Origin: Phytoseiulus persimilis
Taxonomy: Eukaryota; Arthropoda; Arachnida; Mesostigmata; Phytoseiidae
Direction: 5' to 3'
Assembly: GCA_037576195.1 (NCBI GenBank)
Contig: CM075101.1
Location: 8,804,001-8,868,000 of the forward strand
DNA: 64,000 nucleotides
Made by a program: the position numbers and the translations under genes
In this document: piece by piece, positions 23,001 to 33,365 of the stretch
How the letters are laid out: the number at the start of each line of letters is the position of its first letter
How positions within the stretch are numbered: position 1 is the stretch's first letter
Notes under the pieces: generated by a model
The model's database searches: none
What the model saw: the letters and a program-made list of their open reading frames with translations, nothing else
Told to the model about the DNA's origin: nothing

Positions 23001-23702
23001 CGCCGTCTTGAGGCCGAATACCAGCCTTTTGTACTTGAACAGGCCGCGATGAGTAGAAATCGTGGTCACGGACCGATCGTCTTCGGCCAGCCGAAGCTGT
23101 AGGTAAGCGTCCGCGAGGTCGAGTTGGGAGAAGAGTTTGTTCCCCGAAAATTTCGACATAATTTCTTCCATGTTCGGAAGCGGATGATTCGAATCTTTCA
23201 GAGCTGCATTCAGACCTGTGGAATAATCCGCACACACCCTCAGAGTTCCATCCGGCTTCTTAATGCAGACAATCGGCGTGGCCCAGTCTGATTGTTCGAC
23301 TGCCTCGATCGTCCCGTTAGCTAACAGTCGGTCTAGTTCTTTATCCACTTTCTCTTTGAAAGCAACAGCAATCGGTCGCGGTGGCAAGTGAACAGGCCTT
23401 ACATTATCATGCAGGTACAGCTTCACCTCCAACTTGGAACAACAGCCAAGGCCTTTCTCAAACAGGCCAGGAAAGCGTGATTGAAGCGTAGACGAGTAAG
23501 AAGAAACTGCCGGTGAAACGCCAACCGGAGCGATCGATGGATCCGACCTCTCAGTTTCCCAACGCAGCAGACCGAGATGTTTCAGCGCTCTGCCGCAGAG
23601 AAGGTTGTTTGAGCCGGCGCTCAGAACCAGGACGGGCTCGCTGTATCGGCTTCGGCTAACCTGGTGACAAAGAGCGGCTTCGAAGACACCTCGGGAACGC
23701 AA
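20001..23702 (-). pseudogene. Gypsy pol region (PR/RT/RNase H/IN)
   Basis: Reading leftwards: the end of the protease and the RT with KVDKELDRLLANGTIEAV, LRVCADYSTGLN, LFSQLDLADAYLQL and GLKTAPAIFQ; RNase H with RFIWGRHFILQTDHQPL; integrase with the H-H-C-C zinc finger (HEAHPGIRRMEALAR to CSRCLE) and the D-D-E core (HIDFGEP, VSDNGTQF, then MPQSNGQAEK). The integrase and RNase H part forms one long open stretch of about 520 residues ending at 20001. A DNA element interrupts RT, and the region has further breaks. It is a fossil of the enzymes that copied and inserted the element. Confidence 0.85.
22152..22934. mobile_element. TA-flanked foldback element inside gypsy RT
   Basis: The element is 783 bases and begins CAGGGTGGTCATCG and ends with its complement, with TA on both outer sides (22150-22151 and 22935-22936). 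The arms are about 315 bases each (22152-22470 and 22619-22934) and match closely; about 150 bases lie between. TA duplication and the CAGGG terminus fit a Tc1/mariner or pogo-derived MITE. No ORF of interest is present. It sits within the gypsy reverse transcriptase beside the conserved catalytic motif, so it came in after the gypsy. Confidence 0.85.
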
Positions 23703-24316
23703 CTTTTTACCATCTGCTTGCGTACAGACTTCCTCGAAGGGCGACCGTCAGCGAGCTGTGCCGGGGACAACACTGGAGACAGCTGGACGGAATTGTTCTG
23801 ATACGACTTGCTTGAGCGACAAACCTTCGCGAGATGTCCTTCCTTCTGGCACTTATTGCAGGTGGACTTGCGATATCTGCAGCTCTCTCGTGGATGCGTT
23901 CCTCCGCAACTTGGGCAGGAGACACCAACCTCTTTGGCCAGCGCGGCAGAATTTCCGTCAATGAGCGCGTCACTCTTGCGAGTCTCGTAGCGTTTGAGCA
24001 CGGCTTGCAGATCGTCAAGCGACATCTCTGGTTTATCGTCGAGTGCTCGGATGATAACGGTGCGGATGTGGTGAAACGACGGGTCAGACAACGAAAGCAG
24101 CAAGATGAAGAATTTGAAGTTGTCCAGCGTTAAGGTGCTGCATTCAACTTGTCGCCTTTGAGGTTTGCAGAATCGATCATCTCGTCCCCCGTAAGTCCTG
24201 GCGTTGGACGGTCCACGAGCAGCGTGTCGTAGCGTCTGCGGAACAAAGAAAGACGAGACCCGAACATGGTCTCCAAAAGACCAGCCAGCTGGGCATATAG
24301 AAGATCCTCTGGGGTT
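23703..24316 (-). pseudogene. Gypsy gag, C-terminal part
   Basis: The - strand has a Gag segment with ILLLSLSDPSFHHIRTVII and LDDLQAVLKRYETRK, followed by two zinc knuckles (CPSCGGTHPRESC, then CNKCQKEGHLAKVC). The double knuckle binds element RNA and is typical of mag-like gypsy Gag. The gag is divided by the MULE at 24329-28326; the N-terminal part lies at 28339-28671. Fossil. Confidence 0.8.
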
Positions 24317-24545
24317 CCTGGAGAGGTTAGGGTCCGACAAGCCGAAAATTCGAACCCGAAACGCATGAAGCCGAAAAATCGAGCCCGAAAAAGCATGAAG
24401 CCGGAAACCTCCTCTCCCAACGGCGGAGTGTTCGGGACTGGTTTGGCGGGATGGGATTTCTGTATCGATTCGTCGATCTGTACCTTTGTGAGACTCATTT
24501 GGATGACACGCATGCTGCGAAGAATCAGTGAGCTCCACTCGCCGC

Positions 24546-25577
24546 TCGGTGCCAATGCGAGTCCCTGGCAGGCTACAGGCTCATTGAGGTGATTCGGGAG
24601 CACCGATACGTGATATCACCGAACCGTCTGGTTCACTGAATCACTTGTTGACCACGGAGTACATCGGCCGTCGGTGGCTTCGATGACTCACTCCCAGACA
24701 GCGAAGCAATCGCTGATCGATTCCCTCCACATGGTGCACATGGTGGATTCCTAGGAGCGGTGGAAGTGTCCGAAATGGTATTTCGCAACGCTGAATCAGC
24801 CAGCACCACCAAGTTTCAAACGTAGCACAGAATACCCTGAGAATCCAAGTGGCGTCGAAGCCAGGAGTTCGCTCAATGGGAATACCAGGATAAACGCTCC
24901 ATAAACAGCCAGAGACCATTTCCGATCCGCTATGACATTCCCCCATTTCAGTCCCAAATTTTGAGCTATGACGAGCAAACTACAATGCAGAAAAGTTACA
25001 ACAAGTAACGATGAGGTGAATCAGGAAATAGAATTCGGAATGCGACGAAAAAAGAACCATCGAATCCCAGATCACATTACGTTATGTGATGATCACAGTA
25101 TTGATTATTTATTCAAAGGCACGATGAGAATGAGTGCGTTGACGAAGGCCGCCGACTCAGCCGATTCCGGCAAGGAGGTCCCCGGCAGGCAGCGATCCCC
25201 TGACTGCCGCCCCGTTGCCCCGCTGCACCTCGATTGAGATCCTCTGCAACAAGAACACAGTATTTATCTTATGAGGAGATGAGTTTCTCGCATTCACGCC
25301 GGTTCAGTTTCGCCCCCGTAGAACTTCAAGGGGAGTGCGTTGTAAAGTTGGGAATGCTCGAGCGTGATCCTCGTGTGCGGACGAATCGTGGACGCGATGC
25401 TCGGAGCTATAATGAGGAAATGTTGTGCGCAAAATTGTGCAAGTATTCGCTGAGATTCAACTGGTTCGTTTCCAGCTGTTGAGCGAGTCTGATGTATCTT
25501 CGATTGAGATCGTTGTATTTCTTTCTGGGAGGAGGAGGCCGCGTCCCGCCATCGAGGAGGATCATATCGTTCGCGAA
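24546..25577. other. MULE interior, 3' side, no gene seen
   Basis: Between the left inverted repeat and the transposase stop I see no convincing ORF or repeat. It is probably the 3' untranslated part of the MULE. Confidence 0.4.
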
Positions 25578-26956
25578 TTAGTTCTCTTGATGCTTGAGAT
25601 GGCTTATCATCTCAAATATGTTGACATGCTGTTTCCGGATGACGCTGTTCAATGCTTGATGCCATCCTTCAACGTGATTGGTCGTCCGAGGCCCGAAATT
25701 ACCAAAATGTTTCCAAAGTTTTCTGGGGAACACCTCTGAATCATCGAGCCACGTTTGAATAACGTAGTCCTTGAATTCTCCCAGTTTCTGATAGGCGGGG
25801 TGTTCTGGTCCGGGGGATTCACCGTCGATATCGATCCAGGCATCGTCCACAGAGTTGAGCGGAACGAGTGACAGCGCGCCTATGCATCGTACGAGCCGCT
25901 TCACACTGGGGTCACTATAATAGGGTACAAGCCCCACTTGCTGCACTTCACGCCATAAGCATTGGGTGAAGTGGAAATGGCACCCTTCCCGCTCGGCCGT
26001 GGGGAAGACTTCCTTAACTGCATTGAGTGCGGCAACTTCGAAATCGAGTTGAAAACTTCGGGGTTCAAAGTTCCGCCCCAATGATGTGGCATAGTTTCGT
26101 AGAAGTTAGAACATCCTAACGTGTGTTTCTTTGGTCTCATCAGGCAGCAGAAAATACGCGAAAGGGACCATTCCCCCCTTATAAAACCCATGAAGTGTGT
26201 AAAGTTGGGTGAATAACGCCGGTACAACCCTGAATGTACCAGCCATGTAGATGATATTTGCGTCACACAGTGAGATGATAAACTTGTTCGTGCTGAACCC
26301 GAGGATACGATCGGTGATACCGTCATCGAACAAGAGGAAATTCGAACCTGTGGTTGTTCGTGTCATCTCGCCTTGGATGCTTGGAGGGCTATCTGTGCTC
26401 GCGAATCAGGAAGTGGGGGACGGACACGGGCCCGCTCTCGCTGGAGCGTGCTGCGAATCGTCTCGAATGCTGGCATCGATGCCCCTATCTCCTCCACGTC
26501 ATGATTCGTCTGAAGGCCAATGATGGATGTTGAGAGGACTTCGTCGTAAACTTGTCGCACAGTGCTCGACGGCATCGCTAAAACTGCCTTCTTCATACCT
26601 GTTGTCGTTGTCCGACGGATGAGCTCTTTTTCTTCTGGCGCGTGGCAGTGTTGGCCGCTTTGTTTCTCGACGATGACCTCAGGGACCTTCAACAGGAGTT
26701 CAAGAAATCCCGTGAGAAATGATGATTGCAGAACAAACGCCGAGGTTGGTTGCATGCGAAGTTTGAGGGTGTTTCGAAGAGATCAGCAATAACCTCTTAC
26801 CTTCAAAACGATGGCTCTTGCAGCACAGCCGTTATTCCTTCTGCGGATGCAACGGCAATATAGCTTGCCGTTGGCTTCCTTGTCGACCTCATACAGGTAA
26901 AAGTCGATTTCAAACATCGACCTGCTTTTATAAGACGCGATCTCATTGGCACTCAT
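25578..26956 (-). pseudogene. MULE transposase with split FLYWCH finger
   Basis: The first exon (26956-26801) starts MSANEIASYKS and gives the Cys part of a FLYWCH zinc finger (LYCRCIRRRNNGCAARAIV). It ends at a good donor (AAG then GTAAGAG). The next exon supplies the His part (GQHCHAPEEKE), a linker, then the MULE core with LDFEVAALNA (second Asp), CHFHFTQCLWR and NHVEGWHQALN (Glu). The first catalytic Asp is replaced: MAGTFRV here, MDGTFRV in the copy at 7992. A stop codon near 26105 falls where the other copy reads MFSLLRNY. The protein is therefore inactive twice over. Confidence 0.8.
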
Positions 26957-28099
26957 GACTGCACTCAGTTCGGTCGCGTCCGACTCGGCTCAAATGACTC
27001 TCGTTTCGATCACTCACAAAAACAAATGAAATGCTTTGAGGACACAGCGGAACCAAAACTGTGGTCAAATCGTAAGATAGAATCGTTCCGGAGATTCCAA
27101 ACTAAAAGATGCACCGGAACGAGGAGAAGTTTGCGATCCAAAACCGTGAGAGTCAACTATCGCAGCTGCTTGCCGAGAATGCTTATAAGCACTCGAGTTT
27201 CCACCGGCAAACGCGTACGTGCAACGCACATGGGATCGACAGAAATGTCTCGAGTTCTCTCGGAAGCCGGACGGACAATATGACGGAACATCTCTACGTT
27301 TCGGAACGACTGGGAGACGTTCTGGGATGAGATGATGACAACGGCTCACTATGGCTCCAGAGCACGGCGAAACGATGAAAAAAAACTTTTTCCCGATTCG
27401 CTCTCTGATATAGAACCTTTCGCACTAGCGCTTTTCATCAGCGTGTCCATTTACGGGAATAGGTCATTCTTCTAGGCACGCAGAGCGCCTCGGCGCGCTC
27501 ATCCTGGGTCTGATTGTTGTCCTGGGTCAGGGGCGCCTCAAACTCATCATCGTCAAATCCTTGATCCTTGATGGCTCACAGAAAACGTTCAAGTTCGAAT
27601 ACTTTGGTTCTGTCTGGGAGCACGTGCCGGCTCAGGACAGAGCTAAGTGACGCCACAGACAAAGCGCGATCCAAGCGCTTGAGAGAAATTCAAACCACAG
27701 CCACAGTGGCGCCATAGGAACTGGTCGTCCGGGCTTAATAGGAACGTATGACTCGTCTGCCGGAGTGCGGGCGATCTTTGTAGATGCTCTAGGGACTGAT
27801 CGCACTACTGCGAGTGGAGCTGACAAACACGGATTCCGGTTCAGTCGAGTTCATCTGAGCCTTCAATAGGCAGCAGATGTACTGTGACTGCGGAAGAGAA
27901 TGTCTCGATGCCGGTTTTCCCCTTTCGGTGGGAAAGAACAAGGTGTTGTAACAGCGTATTCTGCGAATAGTACTAGAGCTGGAGGTGAATTTTCCACTTC
28001 AGTTCTAGCGAGTTGACCTCGGAAACTTCAAGATTCGCGCTCAGCAGATTGCTTCCTGTAGCAGCTACACCTTTGCTCATTTCGAACTAGGGACCGTAG
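26957..28099. other. MULE interior, 5' side, no gene seen
   Basis: This 1.1 kb lies upstream of the transposase exon on -. It holds only short ORFs. It may contain the promoter and leader of the MULE, but no element can be named with confidence. Confidence 0.4.
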
Positions 28100-28338
28100 A
28101 TGCGGAACAGCGAGGACGTAAGCGAGGCAGAAGAAGTAGGTAGGCTGAGCATAACGAAGGTGCGATTCCTCCCCGCTAAGCCAGTCCCGACCGCTCCGCT
28201 GTTGGGAGAGGAGGTTTTCGGGTGCACGCTTTTCGGCTTCATGCTTTTCGGCTTCAAACTTTTCGGGCTCGATTTTCCGGCTTCATGCATTTCTGGCTCG
28301 ATTTTTCGGCATCCAGGGTATACACCCCTGGAGAGGTT

Positions 28339-28671
28339 CGAGCTCGCAGACGATTGTACTCGTCCAGACCGAGTGCTCGAAGTAACACCTGACAACGCTC
28401 GGCATCACCATTGCTTGAACGTGGAGTCCTTTGCAGCATCGTGCGTGAACTTCCTCACGAGAGTGAGCACGTGGGTCAGGGCGGCGGAACGACCCACTGG
28501 TTCACTCTTGACCTCAGTCTCTAGCGGCGTTGCAGTACCCCCTTCTGGCTCCCGCTCTTCCGACGATATCAACATGGGTGATTCCGATTCGTCTGAGGAA
28601 TCTGACAGGACAGGCAGCCAAGTAGGCGATTCAGACGGAAACTCGCCATGACGAGCCGGCCATACCCGCAT
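28339..28671 (-). pseudogene. Gypsy gag, N-terminal part
   Basis: The - strand starts MRVWPARHGEF at 28671, passes a Ser/Glu-rich acidic stretch and reaches FTHDAAKDSTFKQW, which fits the early Gag core of gypsy elements, then ALGLDEYNRLRA just before the MULE target repeat. It is one side of the gag divided by the MULE insertion. Fossil. Confidence 0.65.
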
Positions 28672-29164
28672 TGTTCCAAACGGAGCGTTGATTGGAGTGC
28701 ATACCCGTTGTTTTTAGTTTTGTGACGCACTTTTATCAGTAAATTTAATTATTGATCTACCGAGCGTCGGATAAAGCCGAGATATATTTGTATGGCATCT
28801 CATACAGAAGTACTGATATCGTTGTGGGAGAGCCTCATCGTTCAGTTAGTTAAGGCAGTATGTGCTGCTTCCGAAGGCTCCATATTTTGTCAGCCTACTG
28901 TTGATCAAATCACGGCTCCTTGGTTCCTCCAACGAAACACACTTGAGTTGCGGAGCCCTCCGCACCTATCTCGCGGTAGACTCTGCGCTCGTGGCTCGTG
29001 GACCAATCAGAGAAATCCATCGAAACGGTCAGATTGATCCCAAAATCACCTTCACGGACCCCCAAAAGTATGGTCAGATCGACCTTTGTGATGCTCGTGG
29101 CTTCATCTTTCCTCCAACGATGCTCATTTTGAGTTTTCATTCACATTATATAGGCCTACTACTT
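28672..29164. other. No recognisable feature
   Basis: Past the gypsy gag I expected a 5' LTR but found no copy of the 19812-19981 sequence here. The stretch is AT-richer than its surroundings around 28720-28800 and holds no supported ORF. Confidence 0.5.
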
Positions 29165-29352
29165 GGAGTCCGTTATCTGAAGGGTCTGTTATCTGAAGGG
29201 TCCGTTATCTGAAGGGTCCGTTATCTGAGGGTCCGTTATCTGAGGGGTCCGTTATGTGGGGGTCCGTTATGTGGGGGTCCGTTATCTTGGGGGACCCTTA
29301 TCTGAGGGGTCCGTTATATGGGGGGTCCGTTATACGCGGAATTTTAGGGTAT
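29165..29352. repeat. Pogo-type terminal array, ~17-base unit
   Basis: About ten units of the form GGTCCGTTATCTGAGG run to 29330 and end at GGAATTTTAGGGTA at 29352. The final TA and GGG fit the same terminus seen at 11365 and 50257. The matching left end of this element was not found. The array interrupts a dispersed repeat that resumes at 29353. Confidence 0.7.
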
Positions 29353-29425
29353 GTCAGATTCGGGTATCCAAGGGATTTCGCAGCGTAGAAAGTCTCCGAA
29401 ACCTAGGACGAAGGCATCCCATGAC
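29353..29425. repeat. Dispersed repeat, left piece (copy at 59020-59290)
   Basis: This piece (core GTAGAAAGTCTCCGAAAC) matches the reverse complement of about 59215-59290. The repeat continues at 32614 after the hAT element. The copy at 59020-59290 has no hAT at that point and serves as an empty site. Confidence 0.8.
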
Positions 29426-29611
29426 TAGAGCGCGAATGTTCATGCGCCTAGAAGAGCCAAAATATGCATGCAGTAAAAACACGGGAAATATGCAGCGAAA
29501 TGAGGGAAATATGCATTTATTGTTTCTACCCGCGAAACCGTTTCCAAATATTGTGTATCGACGGAGAATGTTTGCGGAAAGCTCGCCACGTTATCTGAGG
29601 TATCGAAGGTA

Positions 29612-30457
29612 TCATTTGTTGCAGTAAATGACGAGAATCATCCTTAGATTCTCGAAAATGAAGCTTTGTCGGCGGTCGTCCAGCGTGTGCTTCAACATAG
29701 AAAACGTTCTTTCCACGTCTACAGAGGTGATCGGCGCGAACTTGAAAGCGGGAAGCTCGGTGGGTGACAGTACAGCGACAGCCCCCCAGACTTTGTTATG
29801 TTCAACTCCGTTAGGCCACAATAAGGCCAGTGAACTCATGAACGCCTGCGAGATTGTTGAACTGTTGGTTTTATCGAGACATTCAGCGTGCAGAAGGAAG
29901 CTTTTGCCCTCCGTTGTCTCTAGTGCTCCGACAACGACATGGGCCACGGAGCGACCGGTCACATCTGTCGTCTCATCGATCGAGATCCAGATTGCCTTAT
30001 CCGCGATATGCCGCCTGATAAGTTCAACCTTGTTCTCATAGACGCTCTTTAGGTAGTTCAGGCGCAAAGTTGATGAGCAGGGAATTAGCTGTTTGAAGAA
30101 CTTCTCAAAGAAGCTCTTCAGTTTGGCATCGTCCAATTTTCGAAGCGGTATACCTGCGGATACGAATGCATCGCAGAGCACAACATTAAACTGAGACCGC
30201 TTGCCTGGTGCCCCCAAGAAAGGAGCAATCTGGACGACGCTCGCACCCGCGGGGTGCTGCCTCTTCGGAGCCAGAAGTTTGTGAGTCTTGCCCGTCAAAT
30301 GTTGCGATACTAAGAACTTCGATCCGGCGGAAACTTCTCTCTCACAGATTCTGCACAGTAGAACTTGTCCATCTGTCGAGAACACATCACTCCCAAAAAG
30401 TTTCACGTAAGCGCCCAATTTGGTCTTCGACGAGGCACGAGGTTTAACCATCTTCAT
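29612..30457 (-). CDS. Internally shortened hAT transposase
   Basis: I take the start at 30457 (MKMVKPRASSK); the frame is open to 30589 but that part runs into a nested element. The order is a BED/C2H2-type finger (CRICEREV to QHLTGKTH), the first catalytic-side block (KAIWISIDETTDVTGRSVAH), then a jump straight to the C-terminal dimerisation segment (FAPITSVDVERTFSMLKH). hAT transposases are usually about 600 residues; this is about 280, so most of the catalytic core and the insertion domain are gone without loss of frame. The protein could still bind ends and dimerise. That it acts as a repressor is only inference. It ends YCNK at 29612. Confidence 0.75.
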   Translation of the reverse strand: MKMVKPRASSKTKLGAYVKLFGSDVFSTDGQVLLCRICEREVSAGSKFLVSQHLTGKTHKLLAPKRQHPAGASVVQIAPFLGAPGKRSQFNVVLCDAFVSAGIPLRKLDDAKLKSFFEKFFKQLIPCSSTLRLNYLKSVYENKVELIRRHIADKAIWISIDETTDVTGRSVAHVVVGALETTEGKSFLLHAECLDKTNSSTISQAFMSSLALLWPNGVEHNKVWGAVAVLSPTELPAFKFAPITSVDVERTFSMLKHTLDDRRQSFIFENLRMILVIYCNK

Positions 30458-30586
30458 CGAATCACGAAGCTGGAAACTCGAAAATCCGTAGACGAATGCC
30501 AAGTCGATTACGAGCTCGTGAGATCGATTACGATTCCCGCTTGAATCCAAATCCAACGTAAGGGCTGTTTCTGGTCGATTACAGCC

Positions 30587-31211
30587 CATTGGCCTGAAAT
30601 CCTATTCGCCTGAATACCCATTGGCCTGAAAACCCATTGACCTGAAAACCCGTTAGCTTGAAAACCGGCTTGCCCGAAAATTCAGAGAGTACTTCCTGGG
30701 CTAGCAAGGCTTCTACGCGCAGCGCTGATCCCGCAGATAGGTAGACGAATAGACACGAATAGACACGAATTTCCGGACTTCAGGATTTCGAACTCTCGGA
30801 AAATTGGGATTGGAACTTAAGAGTGCTTTGGAAATGGATTTGGGCGATTCGGAAATCGATGTCCGCTCGTAGGTAAACTCCCGATTCTCTGCACAAGTGT
30901 GAGATTCGAATTAATGTTACGGCTGTAGTGTTCCATTGAACTACAGGGAACATGATACAATTGTAGGTTTGCTCGGTGAATAAAAGTGTGAAACTATAAT
31001 GAAGACTTTCAGTGATGGAATGAAGCATACCATCCTGGTCATTGTCATGTAGAGCAAGCTATCTGGAGGGAACGAGATGCCGCTTGATAGCGCGACGGCT
31101 CCGCGCTGCGCGTAGAAGCTTCGCCCTCGCTTAGAAAGCTCTCGGAGAATTCGGGCCAATGGGTTTTCAGGCGAATGGGTTTTCAGGCCAATAGAATTTC
31201 AGGCGAATGGG
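30587..31211. mobile_element. Element with inverted minisatellite ends (AATGGG type)
   Basis: The left array (30587-30665) has units such as CCCATTGGCCTGAAAA about 16 bases long. The right array (31148-31211) has the same units in inverse orientation (GGGTTTTCAGGCGAAT). About 480 bases without a gene lie between. It is nested in hAT B at the 5' side of the transposase. The terminal structure resembles foldback elements, but the family is unknown. Confidence 0.75.
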
Positions 31212-31280
31212 TGCGCACCTTCTGGTCTACGAAGATGAGCAGAAACTACCATGGAAGTGGAAGACGAAGAAGTGAGAGCT

Positions 31281-32018
31281 GACGGAGCCGGTCATTTTGG
31301 CTTTGAACATTTTGGCTTCGGACGTTTTGGCACGGACTCTTTGGCTTTGGACATTTTGGCCTCGGAGACATCCTGGCTTAGGACATCCTCATCTTCGGAG
31401 AGCGAGGTCGTATGGTCCACCCGGATCTATGGTGCATCTCGTCCGCTATCTTAGAGCAGGAATGAATTCCGCACCACGGAGAGCGGGAATCACTTGATAT
31501 CGATTCCTGCGAGGATCTTCCCATGTTGCCAACCATGATTCTATCCTGAATTGATCGGAAAGAGGCCTCGTAGGTTCGATAGAATCATGCTCAACAAGAT
31601 ACTAGCAGATATTAATGTCAGATGATTTCCGCTCTCCGTGGCGCGGAAATCATCCCGTACTCCTATATTCGGGTTACGAAGCTAGCGGTATGGAATCTGA
31701 AAACAGGCTCGATTCGCGAGGGCCTACGTCAAGATTGGTAAAGGTCATCAGAACAACGGATAAGCTACGCAAGCATTGGTCAAACCCTCGAGGTCTCGGA
31801 TGTAACTCGCCATCGAAATCGAGTCAAAACGTTCGAAGCCAAACACTCCGAGGCCGAAATGTCCTGAGCCGAGATGTCTCTGAGGCCAAAATGTCCTAAG
31901 CCACGATGTCTCCGAGACCAAAATGTCCTGAGCCAAGATGTCTCCGAGGCCAAAATGTCTTAAGCCAAGATGTCTCCGAGGCCAAAATGTCAAAAGCCAA
32001 AATGTCCTAGACCGGAGA
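31281..32018. mobile_element. Element with inverted minisatellite ends (ATTTTGG type)
   Basis: The left array (31281-31400) repeats units like GACATTTTGGCCTCGGA; the right array (31845-32018) has the inverse units (GAGGCCAAAATGTC, then AGCCAAGATGTCTCC) with a higher-order period of about 32 bases. The centre includes a smaller palindrome pair around 31463-31495 and 31620-31652 (GAATTCCGCACC and the like). The element is nested in hAT B. No gene is seen. Confidence 0.75.
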
Positions 32019-32613
32019 GCTGACTCTCAGTGTGGAAATCGAATTTTCCATAGGATCTGGGCTGGGATGAGTTCTATTCCTTAATGGATCGCGATTCCTC
32101 CAATATCCTCAATAAGATTCAACTCCATAACTTCATAGGTCAAGCCGCGTTAACACTGTTGCCCTACGGAGGCTCCTTTGCGCGTAACCGAAAGCCATAG
32201 CGCGGGCGAGAGAACACGGGCATTTAGCTTGACCGTTGGAACGCGCAAAGTACGTTTCCTCTGCTGTGATATTGAAATTACTAGTTCCACATCGACTGAT
32301 GTTGGAAGAAATCTCGTTCTGGAGGATCACAGCGGAGAAAACGCACTCGGTGACTCGCGAAGCCAAATCATTCTGCGGTCACTTTGCTTCAATCAGATGA
32401 TTGAGCCAGCACCCGTTTTTTTGAGGCCCAGCATCTTTCGAAAATGGTTCTCACTCATGTCGAAGTAGCTCATTCCGCGATTTATCAGTGAGAATGAAGT
32501 ACGGTTTATGCGGTTATATGCTCCCACGCCCAATATATGCATTCCGAACTCAGGAGCCCCAAAATATGCAATTACATAGTTTTCATGCATTTCGCATGAA
32601 CATTCGCGCTCTA

Positions 32614-32792
32614 CCCATGACTATTCGTGGCCCGCGAATGAACTTCGTCCTCGTCATTTGACTCCCGGTATGAATATCGTGGCGACGAATGAGTGGTTGT
32701 CTCACAGAACCCTCCGGAATTCGGATTCAGCGGGCTCATCTTCCGTCTGCAGGAATGCATTCATTAGCTGATCGCCGGGACTGTGACACTTA
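32614..32792. repeat. Dispersed repeat, right piece
   Basis: Continues the repeat of 29353-29425 after the hAT. It matches the reverse complement of about 59020-59215, including ACTTCGTCCTCGTCA and ACTCCCGGTATGAA. Nothing in it looks coding. Confidence 0.8.
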
Positions 32793-32854
32793 GCCGAAAT
32801 ATCGAGTGTAGGCCATTGGGTTCTTTTATGTCAGGCGGCTGGCGAGTAGGGTTC

Positions 32855-33050
32855 GGAACCGTAGTACGGAATAAGGTACCTTATTCCGTAATACCTTAGT
32901 ACGGAACTAAGGTTATCCAGTTCTGCTATGAGAAACCTTAGTACCTTACTAAGGTGATACGGAATGATACCTTAGTAAGGAACTGAGGTTATCCTGTGAT
33001 GCCATGTAGAACCCTCGTACCTTGCTAAGGTAATACGGACTACGGAACTA
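32855..33050. repeat. Clustered ACCTTAGTAAGGT-type palindromes
   Basis: Short self-complementary units built on ACCTTA and TAAGGT occur about eight times, separated by tracts such as GGTTATCC. The result is a dense set of possible hairpins. The right side (33040-33170) is related in inverse to 50380-50510, so the cluster is probably the end of a dispersed element. Confidence 0.6.
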
Positions 33051-33170
33051 AGGTTGTTCTCTGATAACTTGATAACTGAAAAGATCGGACCTTTGTATCA
33101 TCGGTGGCAGTGGGCTCAAATTCTACCTCGGAGTAGCTGGCACGGAGCACTCCCACCTGAGGAATGGAAT
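33040..33170. repeat. Dispersed repeat (inverted copy at 50380-50510)
   Basis: The stretch with TCTCTGATAACTTGATAACT and CAGTGGGCTCAAATTCT matches the reverse complement of 50380-50510 with scattered differences. The element family is not known. Confidence 0.6.
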
Positions 33171-33365
33171 TCAATGGAAAAATTCCCATCTCACTCGCCC
33201 TAGACGACCCATGTTGTCTCTGGCTCCGAAGCTGTGACAAAAGCGGGTTTCGAAGTTCTATTCCCGCGGACACTCAAGCATATCAGGGAGATCATTCGCT
33301 CGGAGTTTCGACTCAATACTTCCCCTGCTTACCGCAGTGGATTGAACAGGCGATTCCGACTATGA

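Larger units (their letters stand above)
24329..28326 (-). mobile_element. FLYWCH-type MULE with long terminal repeats
   Basis: The 4.0 kb insert is flanked by a direct repeat CCTGGAGAGGTT (24317-24328 and 28327-28338); Mutator-like elements usually duplicate 8-11 bases, so a few matching bases may be chance. The ends are inverted repeats of about 200 bases (24329-24545 and about 28100-28326). Each holds several copies of a short unit of the type GGCTTCATGCTTTTCGG. The centre encodes a transposase on -. The insertion splits the gypsy gag. This is the most complete MULE of its type in the window, though its transposase is dead. Confidence 0.8.
19812..28671 (-). mobile_element. Gypsy (mag-like) LTR element, broken and twice invaded
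   Basis: The element reads on -. Its 3' LTR is 19812-19981 and is preceded (on -) by the purine-rich CGGGAGGAA. Reading away from the LTR on + come integrase, RNase H, reverse transcriptase, protease and gag, so the - strand order is gag-protease-RT-RNase H-integrase, the gypsy order. Two zinc knuckles in Gag point to the mag side of gypsy, which is an inference. No 5' LTR was found past 28671, so the copy is truncated there. It holds a TA-flanked foldback element (22152-22934) and a 4 kb MULE (24329-28326) and is broken elsewhere too. Confidence 0.85.
29426..32613. mobile_element. hAT element B with perfect ends
   Basis: The element is 3,188 bases. Its ends are perfect 21-base inverted repeats that start TAGAGCGCGAATGTTC on both strands. 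It is flanked by an exact 8-base duplication CCCATGAC (29418-29425 and 32614-32621), the hAT signature. A related copy of the flanking repeat at 59020-59290 lacks the insert. The - strand encodes a shortened transposase (29612-30457). Two further elements with inverted minisatellite ends are nested inside. The perfect ends and duplication suggest a fairly recent insertion, while the coding part is internally deleted. Confidence 0.92.

Noticed and set aside
28672-29164. The gypsy 5' LTR
   Set aside because: No sequence like 19812-19981 occurs here; the copy seems truncated on this side.
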